The notes under the pieces: generated by a model
What the model was told of the DNA's origin: nothing
The model's database searches: none
The model's input: the letters and a program-made list of their open reading frames with translations, nothing else
Made by a program: the position numbers and the translations under genes
Source: Candidatus Gastranaerophilales bacterium
GTDB lineage: Bacteria > Cyanobacteriota > Vampirovibrionia > Gastranaerophilales > Gastranaerophilaceae
DNA: 64,000 bases
Direction of reading: 5' to 3'
Assembly: GCA_944324915.1 (NCBI GenBank)
Contig: CALUYD010000002.1
Coordinates: 1-64,000, forward strand
Shown here: positions 1 to 6,108 of the stretch, in pieces
How the letters are laid out: each line of letters opens with the position of its first letter
How positions within the stretch are numbered: the stretch's first letter is position 1

Positions 1-71
1 ATGACACTAAAAATAATCAATGCCACAACGATTTCGACAAGCGAAAACGCCAGATAGAAAATCTTTTTCAT
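1..71 (-). CDS. Prepilin-type N-terminus (partial, runs off window)
   Basis: Reading leftward from an ATG at 71, the 23 visible residues form a short basic leader (MKKIFYLA) followed by FSLVE and a hydrophobic stretch (IVVALIIF). This matches the class III signal of type IV pilins and pseudopilins: cleavage before F, a Glu at mature position 5, then an N-terminal helix. The residue before the cut is Ala where Gly is usual. A weak GGAT lies about 9 nt upstream. The rest of the gene is outside the window, so major pilin, minor pilin and type II secretion pseudopilin cannot be told apart. Confidence 0.6.
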   Translation of the reverse strand, partial: MKKIFYLAFSLVEIVVALIIFSV

Positions 72-192
72 ATTATTAATCCATTAGTTAACAATTTTGT
101 AACACTAATGTGTATATTTACACATTAATCATGATATTAGCACATAGCTTTTATTTTTGCAAATAGGTTGTATCCTAATACAAGGGGGAGAA

Positions 193-405
193 ATGTCGGT
201 TAGAGAAGATGTTAAACAGTTATTAGCTCGAGAAAATCGAACTATGACATGGCTTGCCGGTGAAATGACAAAATTGAGCGGTAAAAAATATTCAATGAAG
301 TCAATTTCAGATAAACTTGCTCGAAAAACTCTCCAATATGAAGAATTTGTTTTGATTATCAAAATTTTGGATTATGAAATGAAATTTGAAAAAATAAAAC
401 CTTAA
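193..405 (+). CDS. Small helix-turn-helix-like protein, 70 aa
   Basis: The product starts MSVREDVKQLL and is predicted to be all-helical. It contains a pattern TWLAGEMTKLSGKKYSMKSI followed by SDKLARKT and an ILDYEMKFE tail. This arrangement resembles small XRE/DUF6471-type DNA-binding proteins found in Firmicutes, where the second half selects promoters of its own operon. The ATG at 193 is preferred over the upstream in-frame start at 157, because a purine-rich GGGGGAG lies at 184-190 directly before it. It sits alone ahead of the biotin operon. A role in controlling that operon is possible but nothing in the sequence shows it. Confidence 0.55.
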   Translation: MSVREDVKQLLARENRTMTWLAGEMTKLSGKKYSMKSISDKLARKTLQYEEFVLIIKILDYEMKFEKIKP

Positions 406-423
406 AAATTATTTTTTCATTTA

Positions 424-432
424 TGTTATGAT
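424..432 (+). promoter_or_regulatory. Extended -10 element for leaderless bioF
   Basis: TGT precedes TATGAT at 427-432. The bioF ATG begins at 439, exactly where transcription would be expected to start, and there is no Shine-Dalgarno in the A/T-only stretch before it. No convincing -35 is visible, as is normal for an extended -10 promoter. Confidence 0.5.
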
Positions 433-438
433 TTTTTT

Positions 439-1566
439 ATGCGAAATTATGAAGAAAAACTTGAAATTTTAAAACAAGAGTCAAGTTTTAGGACTATTAA
501 AAATATTAAAAATAAAATTTCAAAATATATTATTGTTGATGATAAAAAAATGCTTAATTTATCATCTAACGATTATTTGAATTTAAGCACTGATAAAGAT
601 TTAAAATTTGAATTTATTGAAAAATATAAAACAAGCGATGAATTTTTATTTTCATCAGCGTCAGCTCGTCTTTTAACGGGGTCATCTAATTGCTATAAAA
701 AATTAGAATATAATTTTTCAAAACTTTTTAATAAAGAAAATGCACTTTTGTTTAATACGGGCTATCAAGCAAACCAAGGCGTTGTAAGCACCTTATTTCA
801 AAAAGGGGATTGTATTTTTTGCGATAAATTAAACCATGCAAGTATAATTTCAGGTTTAAAACTTTCTCAAGCAGAGCATTTTAGATATAAACACAATGAT
901 TATGATAATTTAGAAAAATTATTAAAAGAAAAAAGAAATCAATATAATAACGCTGTAATCATCTCTGAATCTGTTTTTTCAATGGATGGCGATATAGCGG
1001 ATATTAAAAAATTAATTGAATTAAAAAAGAAATATAATTGCTTGCTTATGATTGATGAAGCCCATGCATTTGGCGTTTTTGGGGATAAATTGCAAGGGGT
1101 ATCATCTAGAGAAAATTTATTAGATGAAGTTGATATTATAACTGTAACTTTGGGTAAATCATTGGCTTCAATGGGCGCTATTTGTATTTCAAATAATATT
1201 ATTATTAATTATCTTATAAATAAAGCGTCAAGTTTTATTTTTTCGACTGCGATAGCACCTGTAAATGTTATGTGGAGTAATTTTTTATTGGAAGAAAAAT
1301 TTGATTTATTAATTCAAAAAAAGGAAAAACTAAACTCTTTATTTAAAAAAGTCCATAAATTATACCCTACAATTAGCTCCTCTCAAATTATCCCTATGAT
1401 TTTAGGGGATGCAAAAACTACCGTTGATAAAGCACTAGAGCTTCAAAATAAGGGCTATTATGTTCTTCCTATTAATCCTCCGACTGTTCCAAAAGGTACT
1501 TCAAGGCTTAGAATTTCATTGTGCGCTGATATAGAATTTGAGGAAATATGCAATATTTTTGGTTAA
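439..1566 (+). CDS. bioF: 8-amino-7-oxononanoate synthase
   Basis: A PLP-dependent alpha-oxoamine synthase of 375 aa that condenses pimeloyl-ACP (or CoA) with alanine in biotin synthesis. Visible landmarks are the SASARLLTGSS substrate region near residue 73, the DEAHAFG cofactor motif with Asp206 and His209, and the Schiff-base lysine K240 in TVTLGKSLAS. Length is near the family norm. The 3' end overlaps the start of bioG by 19 nt, so the two are probably translationally coupled. 2-amino-3-ketobutyrate CoA ligase is the closest alternative, but the bioG and bioC neighbours decide for BioF. No ribosome binding site precedes the ATG. Confidence 0.93.
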   Translation: MRNYEEKLEILKQESSFRTIKNIKNKISKYIIVDDKKMLNLSSNDYLNLSTDKDLKFEFIEKYKTSDEFLFSSASARLLTGSSNCYKKLEYNFSKLFNKENALLFNTGYQANQGVVSTLFQKGDCIFCDKLNHASIISGLKLSQAEHFRYKHNDYDNLEKLLKEKRNQYNNAVIISESVFSMDGDIADIKKLIELKKKYNCLLMIDEAHAFGVFGDKLQGVSSRENLLDEVDIITVTLGKSLASMGAICISNNIIINYLINKASSFIFSTAIAPVNVMWSNFLLEEKFDLLIQKKEKLNSLFKKVHKLYPTISSSQIIPMILGDAKTTVDKALELQNKGYYVLPINPPTVPKGTSRLRISLCADIEFEEICNIFG

Positions 1567-2189
1567 ATAAAAAAAATGAAAATAAAAAATTAATATTATT
1601 TTTTAACGGTTGGGCTATGAATGAAACTCCCGTAAAACATCTTGATTGCGAGGGTTTTGATGTTTTGGTTTTATTTGATTATAGAAATATTGATTTTAAT
1701 TTATCTCAATTTGATTTTTCAAAATATGATGAAAAATATTTAATTTGCTGGTCTATGGGTGTATATGTAGCAAGTTTATTTAAAAAAGAATTATCGGATT
1801 TTAATAAAAAAATTGCAATAAATGGCACTACAAAAATTATTGATGATAATTTTGGAATACCTAAGAAAATCTATAAAGTAACCGTAAAATTATTAAATGA
1901 AGATTCTTGCGATAAATTTATTAAAAATATGTTTGATAATGGAAAATTAAATCCTAATATTACTATTACAAGGTCGCTAGAGGAATTAAAGGAAGAATTG
2001 ATTTCTATTCAAAATATTGAGTTATTAGATGAGATGAAATTTGATTGCGCTTATATTTCATCGAATGATAGAATTGTGCCTACAAAAAATCAAATCGCTT
2101 ATTGGTCTGATAGAGCGAAAATTAAGGAAATTAATTCAACTCATTGTCCTTTTGAAAAATTTAAAAGTTGGTTGGAGCTATTGTGTTAG
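1548..2189 (+). CDS. bioG: Pimeloyl-ACP methyl ester esterase, BioG type
   Basis: An alpha/beta-hydrolase of the DUF452/BioG family, 213 aa. It releases pimeloyl-ACP from its methyl ester so that BioF can use it. The N-terminus ILFFNGWAMNE and FDYR are typical of BioG. The nucleophile elbow is CWSMG (Ser69), and the likely acid and base are the Asp in SSNDRIVP and the His in STHCPF. The ATG lies inside the end of bioF and the stop overlaps the start of bioC, so the three genes form one tightly packed operon. BioH and other gate-keeper esterases are ruled out by the short length and the GWAM start. Confidence 0.88.
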   Translation: MQYFWLNKKNENKKLILFFNGWAMNETPVKHLDCEGFDVLVLFDYRNIDFNLSQFDFSKYDEKYLICWSMGVYVASLFKKELSDFNKKIAINGTTKIIDDNFGIPKKIYKVTVKLLNEDSCDKFIKNMFDNGKLNPNITITRSLEELKEELISIQNIELLDEMKFDCAYISSNDRIVPTKNQIAYWSDRAKIKEINSTHCPFEKFKSWLELLC

Positions 2190-2887
2190 ATAAAAATTTT
2201 ATAGCTAAAAAGTTTGAAAATAGTATAAATTTTTACGATGATAATGCGATAATTCAAGAATTAATGGCAAAAAAATTAATTTCTTTAATTGAGAAGAAAA
2301 AATTTAAAAATATTCTTGAAATTGGTTCTTATTCAGGACTTTTAACTAAAAAAGCAGTTGAAAAGTTTGATTTCGATAATTATTTAGCTTTAGATATTGT
2401 TGATAGCTTTGATAAAATCAAAAATTTAAGTCCTAAAATAACTTTTGAAAAAAATGATGTTGAAGAATTTAATACAAATCAAAAATTTGATTTAATAATT
2501 GCAAACGCAAGCCTGCAGTGGTGTTTGGATTTTGAGCATACAATAAAAAAATTAAAATCTTATTTGAGCGAGAGTGGAATTATTGCTGTGAGCATATTTG
2601 CGCTTGATAATTTTTATGAAATAAGAGATAGCTTTAATGTTAGCTTAAAATACAAAACAATTGATGAAATTGAAAAGGTTTTTTCTGAAAACGTGAAAAT
2701 AATTCAAGAAAGCCATACTTTGCAATTTAAAAATTCTAAGGATTTATTGAAACATATTAAATTAACAGGCGTTAACGCTATTTCAAAAGAAAATTTAAGT
2801 GTTGTTCAAATTAAAAATGCACTTAAAATTTTAGAAGAAAAATATCAAAATAAATTGACCTATAAGCCCGTATATATTATTGATTAG
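2183..2887 (+). CDS. bioC: Malonyl-ACP O-methyltransferase
   Basis: A class I SAM-dependent methyltransferase of 234 aa that methylates malonyl-ACP to prime pimelate synthesis. Motif I is LEIGSYSGLLT, preceded by the KKFENSINFYDDNA start that BioC proteins share, and NASLQWC is the characteristic motif after strand 4. I chose the GTG at 2183: GGAG lies at 2174-2177 with 5 nt spacing, and the N-terminus then reads MLDKNFIAKKF. The start overlaps the bioG stop by 7 nt. bioA, bioD and bioB are not next to it, so later steps must be elsewhere or absent. Confidence 0.9.
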   Translation: MLDKNFIAKKFENSINFYDDNAIIQELMAKKLISLIEKKKFKNILEIGSYSGLLTKKAVEKFDFDNYLALDIVDSFDKIKNLSPKITFEKNDVEEFNTNQKFDLIIANASLQWCLDFEHTIKKLKSYLSESGIIAVSIFALDNFYEIRDSFNVSLKYKTIDEIEKVFSENVKIIQESHTLQFKNSKDLLKHIKLTGVNAISKENLSVVQIKNALKILEEKYQNKLTYKPVYIID

Positions 2888-2954
2888 CTTTTTTTATTAA
2901 GAAATGTAACAAAAGAAATAAAATAAGCAATTTTTATTTGAATATATACTTTAT

Positions 2955-3099
2955 ATATATGTAAGACATAAATAACCTCCCCTTCCCCAAGAAAGTAGTT
3001 TTATTTCACACACAAAACACACTACTAACAACACACTAACCAAACACACGAGAATCAAGCAAAAAGATTTTCACCCTCTCAATCGAGAGGGCTTTTTTT
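2955..3099 (+). ncRNA. Candidate small RNA with C-rich anti-SD segment
   Basis: An AT-rich promoter-like stretch (TATACT at 2945-2950, TATATAT at 2954-2960) is followed by about 130 nt with no usable reading frame, ending at a strong intrinsic terminator (3074-3099). The segment at 2976-2988 reads CCTCCCCTTCCCC, able to pair with Shine-Dalgarno sequences. After it comes a long single-stranded-looking A/C-rich run. The terminator cannot belong to bioC alone, because nearly 190 nt separate them. The true 5' end is uncertain. It could also be only the 3' UTR of bioC. Confidence 0.4.
3074..3099 (+). terminator. Intrinsic terminator
   Basis: Seven-base-pair stem CCCTCTC/GAGAGGG with loop AATC, followed by C and seven T residues. 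It ends the candidate small RNA or the bio operon. Confidence 0.85.
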
Positions 3100-3132
3100 A
3101 TGTTAGGTGTAAATTGGTTTTGCGAGTCGGAT

Positions 3133-3456
3133 AGACCCTGAAACGAGTTCAGGGTGACGGGGTTAATATATTTTGTCATGCTGAACTTGTTTCAGCATCT
3201 TATTAGTTTTATGCGTGTACTTATCATTTTCAGACCCTGAAACGAGTTCAGGGTGACGGGTTTGTTATGTTTTGTCATGCTGAACTTGTTTCAGTATCTT
3301 ATTAGTTTTATGTGTGTACTTATCATTTTAAGACCCTGAAACGAGTTCAGGGTGACGGGATTGTTATATTTTGTCATGCTGAACTTGTTTCAGCATCTTA
3401 TTAGTTTTATGCGTGTACTTATCATTTTAAGACCCTGAAACGAGTTCAGGGTGACG
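3133..3456 (+). repeat. 99-bp tandem array of paired palindromes
   Basis: Copies start at 3133, 3232, 3331 and 3430, exactly 99 bp apart; the fourth is cut after its first palindrome. Each unit has a left palindrome (CCCTGAA...TTCAGGG) and, about 45 bp on, a right palindrome (TGCTGAA...TTCAGCA) in inverted orientation, then TCTTATTAGTTTTATG and a spacer. The two palindromes are inverted relatives of each other: CCC/GGG in one is replaced by TGC/GCA in the other, so pairing within each is kept. Units differ by only a few point changes (cagcatc/cagtatc, gcgtgt/tgtgtgt). This resembles non-autonomous, MITE-like or REP-like intergenic elements. No transposase is present. Confidence 0.85.
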
Positions 3457-3465
3457 TTTTAGATA

Positions 3466-3709
3466 AGACCCTGAAATACTCAAAGAGAACAGAAAATCAC
3501 GCTTGCGCTATTTTCTAGCTAGTTCAGGGTGACGAGTTTAAGTTCAGAGTGACGGGATTGTTATGTTTTGTCATGCTGAATTTATTTCAGCATCTTATTA
3601 GTTTAAGACCCTGAAACGCTCAAAGAGAACAGAAAATCACGCTTGCGCTATTTTCTAGCTAGTTCAGGGTGACGTTTTAGATAAGACCCTGAAATACTCA
3701 AAGATGACA
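3466..3709 (+). repeat. Palindromic repeats split by a second hairpin element
   Basis: Two copies of the left palindrome (3466-3534 and 3606-3674) are split at their centre by about 42 nt (CTCAAAGAGAACAG...TTTTCTAGCT), which itself folds: AGAAAAT at 3491-3497 pairs with ATTTTCT at 3510-3516, and CGC pairs with GCG inside. A third copy at 3684-3709 is cut short. Between them (3535-3605) lies a diverged right half of the 99-bp unit. The layout shows one element inserted into another, then copied. From 3710 to 3825 I see only AT-rich sequence. Confidence 0.8.
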
Positions 3710-3825
3710 AATTTAAAAAAAACTACATGTTGTATCATATTTTAGAATTTTATTCTAAAAAATCCGCCTAAATTATGAAGGTCGACAAATGGGTAAAAAT
3801 TTTTCTAATGGAATTTGTGGAGATA

Positions 3826-3834
3826 TGCTAGAAT
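3826..3834 (+). promoter_or_regulatory. Extended -10 promoter element
   Basis: TGCTAGAAT has the extended -10 form, with TAGAAT at 3829-3834. It would start transcription near 3841, giving a leader of about 28 nt with an AAAGG ribosome binding site for the gene at 3869. Confidence 0.4.
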
Positions 3835-3868
3835 ATAAAAAACCAAAACAAAATATAAAGGTCAGTAA

Positions 3869-4348
3869 ATGAATATTATAAAATTTTTTCTTAAATTTTT
3901 TCAAATTATTTTCAATTTATTAATTTCATCTATTATAATTTTATGGCTTACATATCTTGGAAGTTATATATCAAATTTTAAAATAATTGATTTTCAAATA
4001 GTTGTTCATTATATTTTAGCTATTATTTTAGTAGTTTCTTTATGGTGGAATTTGTTTAAAAAGATTAAATTGTATAAATTAATCATAGTAATTATTTTAT
4101 TCTTGTCTTCAGTTTTTTTACCAAGGATTACCGATTTATTAGATTTTTCAAATAGCTATGAAGATAAAAATCTTAGTTTAATTGAAATAAAAAAATTTAT
4201 TAATACCGACGTTTGTCTAGATAGCGGATTATGCGCCGAAAATTTAGAAATTAATACAGAATATGGTTTAATTAAAATTAATAAAGAAAATTGCCTAAAA
4301 TACAATTGGAAATGGGATGAAAAAAAGAAACACTGTAATTTAAACTAA
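3869..4348 (+). CDS. Unknown membrane protein, 159 aa
   Basis: I do not recognise a family. The first 90 residues hold about three hydrophobic segments (near residues 8-30, 44-60 and 68-86). A soluble tail follows with four cysteines: C117 and C122 in VCLDSGLCAENL, then ENCLKYNWKWDEKKKHC. The tail pattern of a small strand-rich segment ending KENCLKYNWKWD resembles short periplasmic add-ons that form disulfides. AAAGG at about 10 nt upstream supports the ATG. It stands alone after the repeat block, convergent with the next gene. Confidence 0.6.
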   Translation: MNIIKFFLKFFQIIFNLLISSIIILWLTYLGSYISNFKIIDFQIVVHYILAIILVVSLWWNLFKKIKLYKLIIVIILFLSSVFLPRITDLLDFSNSYEDKNLSLIEIKKFINTDVCLDSGLCAENLEINTEYGLIKINKENCLKYNWKWDEKKKHCNLN

Positions 4349-4391
4349 AATTAAACAACTTGATAAAAGCCAAAAATAATATTTTATACAA

Positions 4392-4967
4392 TTAATTATC
4401 AAAAGGTACAAAATTTAAACCGCTATCTAAAATGCCTTTTTCTTTAAATAATATCCATATTCCGCAAAAACCGCTTAGATTTTCAGCTCTATTTTTATAT
4501 GAATGATATTTATCGCCAACTGCAATTAAACAAGGTAGGTCAGGAGGACAATTTTTTTCATAAGTTTCATTTAAAAATTCGTCCTCTTTTTGCCTATATT
4601 TTTCCCATTCTTTTTGAGAATTTAATAGTAGATGATATTGTTTTTTAGAAATTAAATATTTTGCAGCTTCAAGCGACCTATTTATTTCGATTTTATATTT
4701 TTCAATTCCTTTAAGGCAACATTGCATCATATCATAATCAGTTTCATAATTGGTATCCAAGCATTCTTGAACATCTTTATCAATTTTTTTAAGCTCATCT
4801 TGAGAAGCAAAATCCGCCTTTGAAAAATCAATTTCAACCTGATATGGATATTTTAAATTTAAATAAATATTTTCAATTATTTCTTTAATTGAATTACGAA
4901 CTTGCGTAAATGATAATGGAACTATGTAAATAAGAGCAATAATTGTAATTATGATAAATTTTTTCAT
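4392..4967 (-). CDS. LprI-like (DUF1311) exported protein
   Basis: 191 aa with an N-terminal hydrophobic signal or anchor (IIITIIALIYIVPLSF). Residues 60-140 have the LprI/DUF1311 layout: spaced cysteines (VQECLD, QCCLKG), then a helical stretch with QKEWEKYRQKEDEF, the family's W-x-x-(Y/F)-R signature. Family members are periplasmic or surface helical proteins; some inhibit host lysozyme. Two further cysteines (NCPPDLPC) and one near the end (SGFCGIW) may form disulfides. The assignment rests on pattern, not close similarity. It is convergent with the gene at 3869. Confidence 0.6.
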   Translation of the reverse strand: MKKFIIITIIALIYIVPLSFTQVRNSIKEIIENIYLNLKYPYQVEIDFSKADFASQDELKKIDKDVQECLDTNYETDYDMMQCCLKGIEKYKIEINRSLEAAKYLISKKQYHLLLNSQKEWEKYRQKEDEFLNETYEKNCPPDLPCLIAVGDKYHSYKNRAENLSGFCGIWILFKEKGILDSGLNFVPFDN

Positions 4968-5008
4968 AGGATTATTATATTTAAAATTTAAGAATAAGTA
5001 AAAGTTTT

Positions 5009-5068
5009 TTACTTTCTATACCAAGGTTTAAATTCTTCAATTTCATCAAGTATTTTTTTGGTGAACAT
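5009..5068 (-). pseudogene. Remnant of a HAD phosphatase gene (C-terminal 19 codons)
   Basis: Reading leftward, the frame from an ATG at 5068 gives MFTKKILDEIEEFKPWYRK and a stop. The end matches the C-terminus of the intact HAD protein at 24752-25099 (LLEEIKNFKPWYRK), and the DNA around the stop (TACTTTCTATACCAAGGTTT) is identical in both. The rest of the gene is gone. AAAGG lies 8 nt before the ATG, so a 19-residue peptide could still be made, but I read this as a decayed copy. As with the intact copy, it lies next to and divergent from a short XRE gene. Confidence 0.7.
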
Positions 5069-5084
5069 AAGATTAACCTTTCTA

Positions 5085-5142
5085 TTTTTTGCACGCATGC
5101 AAAAAATAATCAAATAATAGCATTAAAATTGCATATATGCAA
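5085..5142 (+). promoter_or_regulatory. Two palindromic operators upstream of XRE gene
   Basis: TTGCACGCATGCAA (5089-5102, extended by flanking A/T runs to 5085-5106) and TTGCATATATGCAA (5129-5142) share the form TTGCA-N4-TGCAA. Their centres are 40 bp apart, close to four helical turns. The second is a perfect palindrome covering the ATG of the XRE gene at 5137. This is the arrangement expected for autorepression by a dimeric repressor with looping or cooperative binding. Confidence 0.65.
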
Positions 5143-5349
5143 AGCAATGAATTACAAAAACTAGGCAATCATATAAAGAAACTCCGAAAAGAAAGAAAGC
5201 TAACAATTAGCGCTTTATGCTATAAAAATGGGCTTGAACCTTCTACAATAAGCAGAATAGAAAAAGGTCAAATAGAACCTAAATATCTTACATTAATGAA
5301 TATTGCCAAAGTCTTTGATTTATCAATAGCTGAATTTTTAAATTTTTAA
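5137..5349 (+). CDS. XRE-family transcriptional regulator, 70 aa
   Basis: A stand-alone helix-turn-helix of the Cro/cI type with nothing after the DNA-binding domain. Helices read LGNHIKKLRKERK, ISALCYKNG and PSTISRIEKGQIEP, ending FDLSIAEFLNF. The ATG lies inside the second of two matching palindromes, and no Shine-Dalgarno is seen; TAAAAT at 5124-5129 would start the mRNA almost at the ATG. The last 48 nt are nearly identical to those of the XRE gene at 5700. It probably represses itself and perhaps the leftward remnant gene. Confidence 0.85.
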   Translation: MQSNELQKLGNHIKKLRKERKLTISALCYKNGLEPSTISRIEKGQIEPKYLTLMNIAKVFDLSIAEFLNF

Positions 5350-5508
5350 ATCATCACATTTCCTCAATTCAATTATAAAATTATTTCCGTTCATAATGTG
5401 TAATGAATTATAACATGAATATATTGCATTTTGCACTAAAAATTTAAGTGTATAAATAGGGTATATAAATAATCAAAAATTGCACTTAATATAAAGAGTG
5501 AGGTGAAT

Positions 5509-5670
5509 ATGTTTAAAGTCGAAAAAACGGAAATGACAAATAAAACATTCAGATTACCTTTAAAATTAGTGCAAGAATTACAAACAATAGCACAAAATAA
5601 AGGGGTATCTCTTAATAATTTAGTGCAACAATGTTGCGAATATGCCATTAAACATTTAGATAAAAATTAA
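5509..5670 (+). CDS. Ribbon-helix-helix (Arc/CopG-like) protein, 53 aa
   Basis: A small gene, MFKVEKTEMTNKTFRLPLKL onward. NKTFRLPLKLVQELQTIAQNKGVSLNNLVQQCCEYAI matches the Arc/MetJ fold: a short strand (KTFRLP) that dimerises and reads DNA, then two helices with the typical G-V-S-L-N-N-L-V turn. GAGG ends 5 nt before the ATG. Two TTGCACT boxes, each followed by an AGTG about 8-9 nt later, lie upstream (5431-5450 and 5480-5500) and may be its operators. It sits between two XRE genes. No toxin partner is adjacent, so an antitoxin role is not shown. Confidence 0.75.
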   Translation: MFKVEKTEMTNKTFRLPLKLVQELQTIAQNKGVSLNNLVQQCCEYAIKHLDKN

Positions 5671-5699
5671 TATATCGATAGTTTAACTACTAACAATTT

Positions 5700-5912
5700 A
5701 TGGATAAATTATTATTACAAAAATTAGCAAACCGTATAAAAGAGTTAAGAAAATTGCACAAATATACTCAAGACGATTTAGCTGATTTAGCCCAAATTGC
5801 ACGCTCAACCTTGGGTAATATTGAAACCGCACAAAACGATATAACATTCTCAAAATTAAATAAAATTGCCAAAGCCTTTAATTTATCACTAGCTGAATTT
5901 TTAAATTTTTAA
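5700..5912 (+). CDS. XRE-family transcriptional regulator, 70 aa
   Basis: A single Cro/cI helix-turn-helix: LANRIKELRKLHKYTQDDLADLAQIARSTLGNIETAQ, ending AFNLSLAEFLNF. It is the same size as the XRE protein at 5137 and shares its C-terminus nearly base for base (5865-5912 against 5302-5349, three differences), while the N-terminal halves are diverged. No clear ribosome binding site is present; the start follows TAACAATTT. Targets are unknown. Together with 5137 and 5509 it forms a small regulator cluster that looks acquired or duplicated. Confidence 0.85.
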   Translation: MDKLLLQKLANRIKELRKLHKYTQDDLADLAQIARSTLGNIETAQNDITFSKLNKIAKAFNLSLAEFLNF

Positions 5913-5937
5913 TAATTGATAAAATACTAATTTCCCT

Positions 5938-6010
5938 TGCGCCTAGGGGGATTTGAACCCCCATCTTTGCCTTCGGAGAGCAATGCTTTATCCAATTGAG
6001 CTATAAGCGC
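5938..6010 (-). tRNA. tRNA-Arg(CCG)
   Basis: Folds as a full cloverleaf on the minus strand. The acceptor GCGCTTA pairs with TAGGCGC (T-G wobble allowed), the discriminator is A, the anticodon stem TTGCT/GGCAA has loop CTCCGAA (anticodon CCG), and the T arm is GGGGG/CCCCC with TTCAAAT. CCA is not encoded. It reads the rare codon CGG. Confidence 0.93.
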
Positions 6011-6018
6011 TTTATTTT

Positions 6019-6027
6019 ATTTTACCA
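6019..6027 (-). promoter_or_regulatory. Extended -10 for tRNA-Arg
   Basis: On the minus strand TGG precedes TAAAAT (6024-6019), an extended -10. The predicted start, about 6012, is within 2 nt of the tRNA's first base, so the primary transcript would have almost no 5' leader for RNase P to remove. Confidence 0.45.
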
Positions 6028-6108
6028 AATAATATTTGCAATTTGAATTCAAAAAGACTAATTATTTTCGATATTGGATTTTTTAAAAATAATTATTAAA
6101 TTGTATCT

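Noticed and set aside
3133-3709. CRISPR array
   Set aside because: The repeats are regular, but the sequence between them is itself repeated and almost identical from unit to unit, so there are no distinct spacers, and no cas genes are near.
3789-3872. 27-codon ORF ending in an ATGA overlap with the gene at 3869
   Set aside because: It has GAAGG upstream, but the only promoter-like element (3826-3834) lies inside it, so the likely transcript would not contain its start.
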